Made by a program: the position numbers and the translations under genes
Notes under the pieces: model-generated
The model's input: only the letters and a program-made list of their open reading frames with translations
Told to the model about the DNA's origin: nothing
The model's database searches: none
Part shown: in pieces, positions 23,203 to 31,711 of the stretch
How positions within the stretch are numbered: position 1 is the stretch's first letter
How the letters are laid out: the number at the start of each line of letters is the position of its first letter
Source of the DNA: Flavonifractor sp052065355
GTDB taxonomy: Bacteria; Bacillota; Clostridia; Oscillospirales; Oscillospiraceae
Direction: 5' to 3'
Length of the DNA stretch: 64,000 nt
Assembly: GCF_052065355.1 (NCBI RefSeq)
Contig: NZ_JBQHUF010000016.1
Span: 16,591 to 80,590 of the forward strand

Positions 23203-24531
23203 TTACTTGGAGGATTTCTCCTTGGGCAGGATCAGGTTGAGGATGATGGCCATGATGGTGGCAACCACCACGGAGGAGGAGCCGAACACGGTGTTGACCC
23301 AGGCGGGGAAGCCTTCGCCGGCCAGGCAGCCGGACACCTGAGTGATGCCCACGCCCAGAGCCACGGACAGGCCAACCACGGAGCTCTTCCGGGGGGTAAA
23401 GCCGCCCTCAGTGATCATACGGATACCGGTCATGGTGATGGTGGCGAACACGGAGATGGTGGCGCCGCCGATAACGCACTGGGGAATGGTGGTCAGCAGG
23501 GAGGCGAACTTGGGTACCAGACCGGCCACCAGCAGGATCAGGGAGGCCAGCACGAACACAGCCCGGTTGATGACCTTGTTGACGGTGACGATACCCACGT
23601 TCTGGCTGTAAGAGGCGGTGGGCAGGCCGCCGAAGAAGGCGCCCAGGATGCTCATGATGCCCTGGCCGATGATGCCGCCGGACAGTTCCTTGTCAGAGGG
23701 CATCCGGTCCATGCCGCCCATGGTGATGGAGGACAGGTCGCCGATGGTCTGCACCGCGTTGACCACGTATACGATAGCCAGGGAGACGCAGGCGGAGGGC
23801 ACAAACTTGATCTCAAAGGGCATGACCTCGGGCAGGGCAAACCATGCGGAGGAGCCGATGCCGGACAGATCCACGATGCCCAGGAAGTAGGCCAGGATAT
23901 AACCCACGATCATGCCGAAGAGAATGGCGCCCAGCTTGAAGATACCTTTGGTAAAGTTGGACAGGACAACCACAACGGCCAGAGTGACGAGCGCCACCAC
24001 CCAGCTCTTCACGTTGCCGAACCACTCAGTGCCGGCGCCGCCGGCCATGTACTTCACAGCGGTGGGATAGAGGGACAGGCCGATGGTGAAGATGACAGTA
24101 CCGGTGACCAGGGGCGGGAACAGGGGACGGATCCACTTGACGAAAATGCCGAAGATGATGGCAACGATGCCGCCTACGATCTCAGCGCCCAGGATGGTGG
24201 CGATGTCAAATTCCGCGCCGATAGCCTGAAGGGTGGGGATGTACGCAAAGCTGATACCCATGATGACGGGCAGGCCGGAACCGATCCGTCCGAAAATGGG
24301 GAAGAGCTGGAGCAGGGTGGCCAGGGCGGTCAGGATCAGGGAGACCTGGATCATCAGCGTCTTTTCCGCCTCGGACAGGCCGCAGGTGTTGGAGACCAGA
24401 ATAGCGGGGGTAATGATGCCCACTACGGCCGCCACCACGTGCTGCAGACCCAGAGGGACCAGCTGGCCCGGCTGGGGAATGCCTTTCCACTGGAATACGG
24501 TATCAGTGCTGTTCAGTTTTGGGGTACCCAT
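23203..24531 (-). CDS. NCS2-family urate/xanthine permease
   Basis: 442 residues from ATG 24531 (GAGGTGAAAGGA upstream); a TTG-started extension is rejected. About 12-14 membrane segments. The NCS2 signature QNVGIVTVNK lies near residue 307, and GGMDRMPSDKELSGG and the TM8 region support the urate/xanthine subgroup (UacT, XanQ, PucK, UapA) over the uracil subgroup. It should import urate or xanthine with H+ or Na+. It has its own promoter and is convergent with the regulator gene. Urate versus xanthine preference cannot be read from sequence. Confidence 0.92.
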   Translation of the reverse strand: MGTPKLNSTDTVFQWKGIPQPGQLVPLGLQHVVAAVVGIITPAILVSNTCGLSEAEKTLMIQVSLILTALATLLQLFPIFGRIGSGLPVIMGISFAYIPTLQAIGAEFDIATILGAEIVGGIVAIIFGIFVKWIRPLFPPLVTGTVIFTIGLSLYPTAVKYMAGGAGTEWFGNVKSWVVALVTLAVVVVLSNFTKGIFKLGAILFGMIVGYILAYFLGIVDLSGIGSSAWFALPEVMPFEIKFVPSACVSLAIVYVVNAVQTIGDLSSITMGGMDRMPSDKELSGGIIGQGIMSILGAFFGGLPTASYSQNVGIVTVNKVINRAVFVLASLILLVAGLVPKFASLLTTIPQCVIGGATISVFATITMTGIRMITEGGFTPRKSSVVGLSVALGVGITQVSGCLAGEGFPAWVNTVFGSSSVVVATIMAIILNLILPKEKSSK

Positions 24532-24545
24532 TCCTTTCACCTCAC

Positions 24546-24558
24546 AAAATTTTTTTAG
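24546..24558. promoter_or_regulatory. candidate operator copy at the permease gene
   Basis: AAAATTTTTTTAG (CTAAAAAAATTTT on the minus strand), 15 nt before the permease start and downstream of its promoter, a position suited to repression. Confidence 0.4.
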
Positions 24559-24583
24559 CACAAACAATAATTTTTACAACCAA

Positions 24584-24612
24584 ACTATAACCGATTTAGG
24601 CGGTGGATGCAA
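24584..24612 (-). promoter_or_regulatory. sigma-A promoter of the permease gene
   Basis: TTGCAT (24607-24612), 17-nt spacer, TATAGT (24584-24589) on the minus strand, about 45 nt upstream of the start codon. Confidence 0.7.
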
Positions 24613-24731
24613 GGAAAAAATCAAGTGCGGCAGCCAAAAAGTGGGACAAGAAATTGTGCAAAACAGACAAAAGCTTACAGGCGTAGGGCGGCAATACGCT
24701 ATAAAGCGCCGATGAATGAACTGCGGGGTTT

Positions 24732-24766
24732 AAAAAAGCGGCCGCCCGGATGGACGGCCGCTTTTT
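24732..24766 (-). terminator. terminator of ridA
   Basis: Stem AAAGCGGCCG / CGGCCGCTTT with flanking A/T pairs (24732-24744, 24755-24766) and T-run on the minus strand, 13 nt past the ridA stop. Confidence 0.88.
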
Positions 24767-24778
24767 GCGGAGCGATTC

Positions 24779-25153
24779 TTACTTGACGGCAACAGCCTCG
24801 ATCTCGAACAGGGCGCCCTTGGGCAGGGCGGCAACCTGCACGCAGGAGCGGGCGGGAGCCTCGCCGGTGAAGTACTCGGCGTAGATGGCGTTGATGGCGG
24901 CGAAGTCGTTGATGTCGGCCAGGAACACGGTGGTCTTGGTGACGTCGCAGAAGTCCATGCCGCCGGCCTTCAGCACGGCGCCCAGGTTGTCCAGAGCCTG
25001 ACGGGCCTGGGCCTCAACACCGGCGGGCAGCTCCCCGGTGGCGGGGATCAGGCCCAGCTGGCCGGAGGTGTACAGGGTGTTGCCAGCCAGCTTGGCGTGG
25101 CAGTAGGGGCCCACGGCGGCGGGAGCGTTGGTAGCGGTAATGGTCTGATTCAT
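24779..25153 (-). CDS. ridA: RidA/YjgF family enamine/imine deaminase
   Basis: 124 residues from ATG 25153 (AGGAGGG upstream). Family hallmarks: TNAPAAVGPYCHA, LYTSGQLGL, and RSCVQVAALPKGALFEIEAVAV with the conserved substrate-binding Arg and Glu. RidA hydrolyses 2-aminoacrylate and other reactive enamines to 2-keto acids and ammonia. That fits this island, because YgeX releases 2-aminoacrylate. It has its own promoter with a copy of the A/T motif just upstream. Confidence 0.94.
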   Translation of the reverse strand: MNQTITATNAPAAVGPYCHAKLAGNTLYTSGQLGLIPATGELPAGVEAQARQALDNLGAVLKAGGMDFCDVTKTTVFLADINDFAAINAIYAEYFTGEAPARSCVQVAALPKGALFEIEAVAVK

Positions 25154-25193
25154 GAGAAATCCCTCCTGAAATAATATTAGTGTTGCTAATTTC

Positions 25194-25221
25194 ATTATAA
25201 AGGAGGAAAGAAAAAAATCAA
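25194..25221 (-). promoter_or_regulatory. sigma-A promoter of ridA
   Basis: TTGATT (25216-25221), 16-nt spacer, perfect TATAAT (25194-25199) on the minus strand. Confidence 0.75.
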
Positions 25222-25230
25222 GGACTACTT

Positions 25231-25244
25231 AAAATTTTTTTGAT
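25231..25244. promoter_or_regulatory. candidate operator copy at ridA
   Basis: AAAATTTTTTTGA directly upstream of the ridA -35 box; a weaker match to the palindrome at 22415. Confidence 0.3.
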
Positions 25245-25293
25245 TCGCTGCAAGAAATTCGTGGGAAAGGCTTCACAAAAGGGTAAGAGGGTT

Positions 25294-25322
25294 TTTACAT
25301 CTTTTTAAGAAGTTTTTGTTAT
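25294..25322 (+). promoter_or_regulatory. probable promoter of the ABC exporter operon
   Basis: TTTACA at 25294-25299, 17-nt spacer, TGTTAT at 25317-25322; 31 nt before the ATG. Confidence 0.5.
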
Positions 25323-25353
25323 CCTGAGAGCAAATCAACAGGGAGGAACAAAA

Positions 25354-26121
25354 ATGGAATCGATTCTGCGTGTAGAGCATCTGGTGCGGGAGTACGGCGG
25401 CAAGGGCAGCCTGACCCGGGCCATTGACGATGTGAGCTTTGAGGTAGCGCAGGGGGAATTTGTAGGCATCATGGGTGCGTCGGGCAGCGGCAAGTCCACC
25501 CTGCTCAACTGCGTGTCCACCATCGACAGCCCCACCGCCGGCAAGATCTGGGTGGAGGGGAAAGAGGTGACCCGGATGAAGCCCAAGCAGGTCTCCCGGT
25601 TCCGGCGGGAGCGGCTGGGCTTTGTGTTCCAGGACTGCAATCTGCTGGACACCCTCACCGCCTTTGAAAATATCGCCCTGGCCCTCACCATCCGGGGGAC
25701 TGCCCCAAGCCTGGTGGAGAAAAAGGTACAGGAGACCGCTCAGCTGCTGGAGATTGCCGACTGTATGAGCAAATACCCCTACCAGATGTCCGGCGGCCAG
25801 CGCCAGCGCACGGCGGCGGCCCGGGCCATTGTCACCAGCCCCGCTCTGGTGCTGGCCGACGAGCCCACCGGAGCTCTGGACTCCAAGTCCGCCAAGCTGC
25901 TGCTGGACCGGTTCGAGGCGTTGAACAGCCAGCGGGAGGCCACCATTCTGATGGTCACCCATGACGCTTTTACCGCCAGCTACTGCCACCGCATCCTCTT
26001 CCTTCAGGATGGAGCCGTACTCACTCAGCTGGAGCGGGGCGGACAGAGCCGCAAGGAATTCTTCCGACAGATCATCGACGTGGTGACCCGGCTGGGAGGT
26101 GACCAGAGTGATGTTCTCTAA
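25354..26121 (+). CDS. ABC transporter ATP-binding protein (BceA/FtsE-like)
   Basis: 255 residues. Walker A GASGSGKST (41-49), signature MSGGQRQR near 149, Walker B LVLADEPTGALD, and H-loop MVTHD. The GAL-D and short C-terminus place it with the MacB/BceA group that pairs with FtsX-type permeases. The stop overlaps the permease start by 11 nt. Family members export or sense peptide antibiotics, or act in cell division. RBS GGGAGG 7-8 nt before ATG. Confidence 0.93.
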   Translation: MESILRVEHLVREYGGKGSLTRAIDDVSFEVAQGEFVGIMGASGSGKSTLLNCVSTIDSPTAGKIWVEGKEVTRMKPKQVSRFRRERLGFVFQDCNLLDTLTAFENIALALTIRGTAPSLVEKKVQETAQLLEIADCMSKYPYQMSGGQRQRTAAARAIVTSPALVLADEPTGALDSKSAKLLLDRFEALNSQREATILMVTHDAFTASYCHRILFLQDGAVLTQLERGGQSRKEFFRQIIDVVTRLGGDQSDVL

Positions 26122-27883
26122 GCTGGCCCTCAAAAACGTCCGCCGCAGCGTAAAGGATTACGGTGTTTGGTTCCTCACCATCGTCTTCGGCGTATGCCTG
26201 TTCTACGTGTTCAACGCCCTGGAGAACCAGTCGGTGCTCCGCTATCTGGCTCAGAGCCCCAGAGTCTATATCGTGGACTCCATTAAAAACCTGATCGGCA
26301 TGCTGTCCGTCTTCGTGTGGGTGGTGCTGGCCTTTTTGATCCTCTACGCCTCCGGCTTTCTGATCCGCCGCCGGAAAAAGGAGCTGGGCACCTATCTGCT
26401 GCTGGGTATGGAGCGGTGGCAGGTGGCCCGTCTGCTGCTGGCCGAGACAGTGTGCATCGGCGCTTTCGCCCTGGCGCTGGGGCTGGTGCTGGGCGTGCTG
26501 GCCGCCTGGGGGCTCAGTGCCTTCACCGCCGGACTGTTCGCCGTGCCCATGACCTTCTTTACCTTTTCCGTCTCCATCTCCGCTCTGGTCAAGACGGCCC
26601 TGGCCTTTGCCGCTATTTTCCTGCTGGTGATGGTGTACCACGCTTTCGCCGTCTCCCGGTGCAAGCTCATCGACCTGATGCAGGCCAACCGGGTGAACCA
26701 GACCCTGCGGCAGCAGAGCCTGGGAGCGTCGGTGGCCCTGTTTCTGGCGGGGATTATCTTGCTGGTCATCGCCTACGCCATGCTGCTCACCCGGGGCCTG
26801 CTGCGGGTGGACGCCCTGTTCTGGGTGATGATCGGACTGGGCAGCCTGGGTACCCTGCTGTTCTTCCGGTCCCTGTCCGGCTTCCTGCTGCGGATCTGCC
26901 AGAGCAGTAAGGGACTGTGGTACAAAAACCTCAACATGTTCGTGCTGCGGCAGTTCAACGCCCGCATCAACACCACCTACCGCTCCATGACGGTGATCTG
27001 CCTCATGCTGCTGCTGGCCATTGGCATCACCGCCAGCTCGGTGGGCCTGAACAACACGGTGGAACAGATGACCAATGAGATGTACCCCCGAGATGTGCAG
27101 CTGATCTTCTGGAATGAGCCGGAGGATCCCCAGCCCGACCTAGCGGCTGTTTTAAAGGAGGGCGGCTTTGACCCGGAGACCGAGTGTTCCGCCTGGTTCT
27201 CCTTCCCCGTTTATCAGGGGGAGCAGTCCAACACCCTGACCCAGGCCGACTATGACGCCATCGTGGAGCGCTGGGGGAAGAAAGAGGCAGATGCCTTCCT
27301 GGAGCGGGAGTGGCTGAAGGTGGCCTCTGACCAGGGCGACCAGACTACCTCGCTGAACTACTACTACTTCCTGGCCGACTATGCCGGGGACAAGAGCGCC
27401 GCCGAGGAAAAATTTGATGAGGCACTGTCCGGCCTGGCACAGCTGGGTGGCTTCAGCTGGTCCAGCAAGCTGCAGAACTGGATGGACCTGATGGGCACCA
27501 AAGTGCTGGTGCTTTTCATCGGCCTATACCTGGGTGTGGTGTTCCTGCTGGCCGCGGCGGCGGTGCTGGCCCTCCAGCAGCTCACTCAGGCCGCCGATTC
27601 CGCCGGTCAGTACCGGGTGCTCTCTCTGCTGGGCGCTCCGGCTAAAATGCGGGGCCGGGCGGTCACCGCCCAGGTGTTCCTGGCCTTCTTCCTTCCCCTG
27701 TCCCTGGCTCTGGTCCACGCGGCGGTGGGCATGACTGCCGCCAACGCCGTGATTGCCGAGGTGGGCAAAGTGGACGCTGCCGCATCCTCTGTCATGACCG
27801 CCCTGCTGCTGGTGGTGGTATACGGCGGCTACTTCCTTGCTACATGTTGGGGCAGCCGCAGGATCTTGCGCACTTCCCGGTGA
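26111..27883 (+). CDS. FtsX-like ABC transporter permease (BceB-like)
   Basis: 590 residues from ATG 26111, with GGAGGTGA 8 nt upstream; a GTG at 26099 is rejected. An N-terminal TM, two FtsX domains (about 55-200 and 455-585) and a large extracytoplasmic insert (about 320-455) give the BceB plan, though somewhat shorter than usual (about 650). Bce-type transporters usually sit next to a BceRS two-component system, absent here. The exported or sensed compound is unknown. The gene runs to 135 nt before secG. Confidence 0.9.
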   Translation: MFSKLALKNVRRSVKDYGVWFLTIVFGVCLFYVFNALENQSVLRYLAQSPRVYIVDSIKNLIGMLSVFVWVVLAFLILYASGFLIRRRKKELGTYLLLGMERWQVARLLLAETVCIGAFALALGLVLGVLAAWGLSAFTAGLFAVPMTFFTFSVSISALVKTALAFAAIFLLVMVYHAFAVSRCKLIDLMQANRVNQTLRQQSLGASVALFLAGIILLVIAYAMLLTRGLLRVDALFWVMIGLGSLGTLLFFRSLSGFLLRICQSSKGLWYKNLNMFVLRQFNARINTTYRSMTVICLMLLLAIGITASSVGLNNTVEQMTNEMYPRDVQLIFWNEPEDPQPDLAAVLKEGGFDPETECSAWFSFPVYQGEQSNTLTQADYDAIVERWGKKEADAFLEREWLKVASDQGDQTTSLNYYYFLADYAGDKSAAEEKFDEALSGLAQLGGFSWSSKLQNWMDLMGTKVLVLFIGLYLGVVFLLAAAAVLALQQLTQAADSAGQYRVLSLLGAPAKMRGRAVTAQVFLAFFLPLSLALVHAAVGMTAANAVIAEVGKVDAAASSVMTALLLVVVYGGYFLATCWGSRRILRTSR

Positions 27884-27899
27884 AAGTATGAAAAAACCC

Positions 27900-27928
27900 T
27901 TGCAATCGGCCTGAAAATGTGCTATCAT
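27900..27928 (+). promoter_or_regulatory. sigma-A promoter of secG
   Basis: TTGCAA at 27900-27905, 17-nt spacer, TATCAT at 27923-27928. Confidence 0.75.
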
Positions 27929-27934
27929 ACCTCT

Positions 27935-28014
27935 TACGTGTGAGAGTAGGCGCAGTTTTGACGCGCCTAAGGATAGCAACAAACCCCATGCCGGGGTCGA
28001 AAGGACGATGTAGC
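27935..28014 (+). other. structured 5' leader of secG
   Basis: About 80 nt of leader carry two hairpins, TAGGCGC with GCGCCTA (near 27947-27969) and CCCC-ATGC-CGGGG (near 27984-27996), before the AAAGGA RBS and GTG start. No terminator precedes the gene, so any control would be translational. No known class recognised. Confidence 0.4.
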
Positions 28015-28251
28015 GTGGATATCACCAAGCTGGTTCTGAGCATTATTGATGTGGCTGCCTGCCTGTTCCTCATCGCCGTGGTGCTGCTGCAGTCCGGCAA
28101 GAGCGCGGGCCTGTCCGGCGCTATCGCCGGTGTGGCGGATACCTTTATGGCCAAGAACAAGGCCAAGACCTGGGACGCCAAGCTGGCCAAGCTGACCAAG
28201 TGGGTTGCCATTGGATTTATGGTCCTGACCTTTGTCATCTGCCTGCTCTGA
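28015..28251 (+). CDS. secG: preprotein translocase subunit SecG
   Basis: 78 residues from GTG 28015, with AAAGGA 9 nt upstream. Two membrane helices (about 6-27 and 56-76) flank a cytoplasmic loop with LLQSGKSAGLSGAI, the SecG signature. It stabilises SecYEG during export. It is followed by a terminator, then rnr; secG-rnr order is widespread in Firmicutes. A longer reading from 27919 lies before the promoter and is rejected. Confidence 0.93.
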   Translation: MDITKLVLSIIDVAACLFLIAVVLLQSGKSAGLSGAIAGVADTFMAKNKAKTWDAKLAKLTKWVAIGFMVLTFVICLL

Positions 28252-28260
28252 GAAACCGAG

Positions 28261-28297
28261 AAAAACGCCCTTCCGACTTCGGAAGGGCGTTTTTTTG
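28261..28297 (+). terminator. terminator of secG
   Basis: Stem ACGCCCTTCCG / CGGAAGGGCGT with loop ACTT and seven T on the plus strand. Confidence 0.93.
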
Positions 28298-28326
28298 TTG
28301 AGCGCGGCCCCCAACAGGGGTATAAT
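28298..28326 (+). promoter_or_regulatory. sigma-A promoter of rnr
   Basis: TTGAGC at 28298-28303, 17-nt spacer, perfect TATAAT at 28321-28326; the -35 lies at the edge of the secG terminator. Confidence 0.78.
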
Positions 28327-28358
28327 ACAGAAAAGTACGTAATAGAAAGGAAATGTTT

Positions 28359-30389
28359 ATGGATCGATCAGAGGAATTGATCGGCAGATATCAGGCTACT
28401 GGCCGTGGCTTTGGCTTTTTGATCCCCGAGGAAGGGGAGGACTGCTTCATTCCGCCCCGAGCCCAGGGCGGCGCTTGGAACGGGGACACGGTGTCCGTCC
28501 GTATTACTGAGGAGGACCCCCAGACCGGCCGCCGGGTGGCCAAGGTGACCCAGGTGCTGGAGCGGGCCAACAAGACGGTGGTAGGCGTGCTGGAGAAGCA
28601 CGACCACGCCCTGTGGCTGCGTCCGGACAGTGAACGGCTGCCCAGCCTGATCCAGGTGGTGACCCGCCGCCGCAGCCTGCGGGCGGGAGAGCGGGCGGCG
28701 GTGTCCATGACCAGCTTCGGCGGGGACCGCCGGCCCCCCATGGGCACCCTGAAGGAGACCTTCGGCCCCGCCGACCAGCGTCAGAGCGCCGTAGCCGCCA
28801 TTTTGTACAGTCACGACATCCACCGGGACTTTCCCCCGGAGGTGATGGAGCAGACCCGGGCCATCCCCCAATTCGTCCAGACTGCCGCCATGGCGGGCCG
28901 TCTGGACCTGCGGGACAAGACCATCATCACCATCGACGGGGCCTCCTCCAAGGATTTTGACGACGCGGTGAGTCTGGAGCAGGACGACAAAGGCCGCTGG
29001 GTGCTGGGTGTCCACATCGCCGACGTAAGCCACTATGTGCAGCCGGGTACTCCCCTGGACCTGGAGGCCTACGAGCGGGGCACCTCGGTGTATTTTGCCG
29101 ACCAGGTTGTGCCCATGCTGCCTGAGGCTCTGTCCAACGGCATCTGCTCCCTCAACCCCCAGGTGGACCGGCTGGCCCTGTCCTGCATCATGACCCTGGA
29201 CCGGGAGGGGGCCGTAGTGGACCACCAGATCGCCAAATCGGTGATCCGGTCCACCGAGCGGATGACCTATGGGGACTGCAACAAGCTGCTGGCGGAGGAA
29301 GATCCCGCCCTGGCGGTAAAATATGACCACATTCTGCCCATGCTGAAGGACATGGCCGCCCTGGCCAAGATCCTGGACGGCCGCCGCCGCCGTCGGGGCG
29401 GCCTGGACCTGGAGACTCAGGAGAGCCAGGTGCTGTGCGATGAGAACGGCGAGCCGGTGGCGGTGGTGCTCCGCCGCCAGGGGGAGAGCGAAAAGCTCAT
29501 TGAGGCATTTATGCTGGCCGCCAACGAGTGTGTGGCCGAGCACCTGTCCAGGGCCCAGAAGCCCTGCGTCTACCGGGTCCACGAAAAGCCCTCCCAGGAG
29601 AAGACCGACGCCCTGCGCACCCTGGTGGCGCCCCTGGGTTACGACCTGAAAACCGCCGACGGTCCCGGCCTGCAGAAGCTGCTGGACTGGGCCAAGGGCA
29701 AGCCGGAGGAGGGCGCGGTGTCCATGATGGTGCTCCGCTCCCTGATGAAGGCACGGTATGACGGAGAGAACCTGGGCCACTTCGGCCTGGCCGCCCCCTA
29801 CTACTGCCACTTCACCTCCCCCATCCGCCGCTATCCCGACCTGATGGTCCACCGCATCCTCACCGCCATCCTGGATGGCAAGTGGGACAAGGAGGGTCGG
29901 AAGCTCACTGCGGCGGTGCCCCGGGCCGCCCTCCAGTCCTCCCAGCGGGAGCTGGCCGCCCAGGAGAGCGAGCGGGAGATCGAAAAGCGGTACCTGGCGG
30001 AATATATGTCCCACCAGATCGGGGAGAAATTCACCGGAGCCATTACCGGCGTTACCCGGTTCGGCCTCTTCGTCATGGTGGCCGGTGGCGTAGAGGGCCT
30101 GCTGCCTGCGGAGGCCCTGCCCGCCGGACCCTGGGAGTATGACGAGGCCCGGCTCACCCTTGAGGGACCCAACGGTCGCTATACTCTGGGCATGGAGCTG
30201 GAGGTGGAGTGCTCTGCCGCCGACCCGGTGTCCGGCCAGGTGGACTTCATTCTGCCCGGCGGGGTGCCCGTCCCCCCGCGGAAATCCCGGAAAGAGGAAA
30301 AGCCCCAGCCGCCCCGCCGAAAGGAGGGAAAAGGCCGGGGCCGGGCCATGCACGTGCCCAAGCGCCGTAAGGGAGGAAAAAAGCGATGA
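28359..30389 (+). CDS. rnr: ribonuclease R
   Basis: 676 residues from ATG 28359 (8 nt after GAAAGG); the ATG at 28353 leaves only 2 nt. N-terminal cold-shock domain (about 10-110), RNB catalytic domain with IDGASSKDFDDAV (193-204; metal-binding Asp), YCHFTSPIRRYPDLMVHR, then an S1 domain (about 555-635), and a basic Lys/Arg/Pro tail (about 640-676) for structured RNA binding. Processive 3'-5' exonuclease. Overlaps the next gene by 4 nt (ATGA). Confidence 0.95.
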   Translation: MDRSEELIGRYQATGRGFGFLIPEEGEDCFIPPRAQGGAWNGDTVSVRITEEDPQTGRRVAKVTQVLERANKTVVGVLEKHDHALWLRPDSERLPSLIQVVTRRRSLRAGERAAVSMTSFGGDRRPPMGTLKETFGPADQRQSAVAAILYSHDIHRDFPPEVMEQTRAIPQFVQTAAMAGRLDLRDKTIITIDGASSKDFDDAVSLEQDDKGRWVLGVHIADVSHYVQPGTPLDLEAYERGTSVYFADQVVPMLPEALSNGICSLNPQVDRLALSCIMTLDREGAVVDHQIAKSVIRSTERMTYGDCNKLLAEEDPALAVKYDHILPMLKDMAALAKILDGRRRRRGGLDLETQESQVLCDENGEPVAVVLRRQGESEKLIEAFMLAANECVAEHLSRAQKPCVYRVHEKPSQEKTDALRTLVAPLGYDLKTADGPGLQKLLDWAKGKPEEGAVSMMVLRSLMKARYDGENLGHFGLAAPYYCHFTSPIRRYPDLMVHRILTAILDGKWDKEGRKLTAAVPRAALQSSQRELAAQESEREIEKRYLAEYMSHQIGEKFTGAITGVTRFGLFVMVAGGVEGLLPAEALPAGPWEYDEARLTLEGPNGRYTLGMELEVECSAADPVSGQVDFILPGGVPVPPRKSRKEEKPQPPRRKEGKGRGRAMHVPKRRKGGKKR

Positions 30390-31672
30390 CGAAACGGCAT
30401 CTGATCCTACCTGTATTACTGCTTGTATTGCTTTTGGCGGCCTGTGACAGCCAGACACCCACAGATCCCACTCCCACAGCGGCCACGCCGACCCCTACGG
30501 CGGAGCCTACGCCCAGCCCAACGCCGGAGCCTACCCCCACCCCTGACCCGGCAGCAGAGCTGCTGGTGGACATGACGGTGGAACAGAAGGTGAGCCAGCT
30601 GCTGGTGGCGGGCATCAACGGTCTGGAGCCCGGCGACGACGGCACCCAGGCTGTGGCCGACTACCAGGTGGGTGGTATCATCCTCTTTGGCCGCAACGTG
30701 GAAAGCGCAGAGCAGCTGACGGCCCTGACCAACGGCCTGAAGGAGCTAAACGGGGACTACATCCCCCTGTTCCTGTCCGTGGACCAGGAGGGAGGACGGG
30801 TAGATCGGATGCCGCCGGAGGTGGCGGAGCTGCCGGCGGCCTACCAGTTCGGACAGATTGCCGATCCGGACCAGCGAATGGACGCCTGCTTTGCCCTAGG
30901 CCAGGCCCTGGCGGCCCAATGCGCCGCCTTTGGCTTTAATCTGGACTTTGCCCCTGTGATGGATATCTGGTCCAATCCGGACAACACGGTCATTGGAGAT
31001 CGGGCCTTTGGCTCTGATCTGGAGTCGGTAACCTATGCCGCCAACGAGACCGCCTGGGGCATCCTCAGCGGCGGAGTCATTGCCGCGGCCAAGCATTTCC
31101 CCGGCCACGGAGATACGGCGGTGGATTCCCACTACGGCCTGCCCGTGGTGGACAAAAGCCTGGAAGAACTGCTGGACTTTGAGCTGGTGCCCTTCCGCCA
31201 GGCCATCGACGGCACCTGCGTCTACGGCGCGGCGGGGGGCGACTCGGCCATCCCGGTCATCATGGTGAGCCATGTCCTGATGACTGCCATTGATCCGGAT
31301 CGTCCCGCATCCCTGTCTGAGCCGGTGGTCACCGGCCTGCTGCGGGAAGAGATGGGCTTTGACGGGGTGGTATGTACCGATGACCTCACCATGGCCGCCG
31401 TGTCCGACAGCTACGGCATGGGCGAGGCGGCGGTGCTGGCGGTGGAGGCGGGCTGCGACCTGCTGCTGGTGTGCCATGAGGCGGACAACCTGACCGCCGC
31501 CCGGGATGCCCTGCTGGAAGCGGTGAACAGCGGTCGGATCTCCCAGGAACGCCTGGATGAGAGCGTATACCGCATCCTCTCCCTGAAACTGGACTGGGAG
31601 CTGACCAACGATCCGGTGGAGGTCCCCGACATAGACGCCTTGAATGCAAAGATCCAAACTGTGATGCCATGA
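30386..31672 (+). CDS. lipoprotein glycoside hydrolase family 3 (beta-N-acetylhexosaminidase, NagZ-like)
   Basis: 428 residues. Signal peptide with lipobox ending LLAAC (Cys20), a Thr/Pro-rich linker (21-55), then a GH3 N-terminal domain. KHFPGHGDT (236-244) is the NagZ catalytic His/Asp loop, and TDDL (331-334) bears the nucleophile Asp. It should release N-acetylglucosamine residues from cell-wall fragments outside the membrane. Translationally coupled to rnr (ATGA overlap), an unusual partner. Confidence 0.93.
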   Translation: MTKRHLILPVLLLVLLLAACDSQTPTDPTPTAATPTPTAEPTPSPTPEPTPTPDPAAELLVDMTVEQKVSQLLVAGINGLEPGDDGTQAVADYQVGGIILFGRNVESAEQLTALTNGLKELNGDYIPLFLSVDQEGGRVDRMPPEVAELPAAYQFGQIADPDQRMDACFALGQALAAQCAAFGFNLDFAPVMDIWSNPDNTVIGDRAFGSDLESVTYAANETAWGILSGGVIAAAKHFPGHGDTAVDSHYGLPVVDKSLEELLDFELVPFRQAIDGTCVYGAAGGDSAIPVIMVSHVLMTAIDPDRPASLSEPVVTGLLREEMGFDGVVCTDDLTMAAVSDSYGMGEAAVLAVEAGCDLLLVCHEADNLTAARDALLEAVNSGRISQERLDESVYRILSLKLDWELTNDPVEVPDIDALNAKIQTVMP

Positions 31673-31707
31673 AAAAAGAGCCCGTCCGCAAAGCGGACGG
31701 GCTCTTT
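31672..31707. terminator. bidirectional terminator between the GH3 gene and rny
   Basis: Arms AAAGAGCCCGTCCGC (31675-31689) and its complement (31693-31707); the minus side has six T, the plus side a weaker T-rich tract, so its main use is for rny. Confidence 0.9.
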
Positions 31708-31711
31708 GGTT

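Noticed and set aside
23200..24558. Plus-strand frame over the permease gene
   Set aside because: Antisense shadow rich in Asp/Gly/His; the permease has clear NCS2 motifs.
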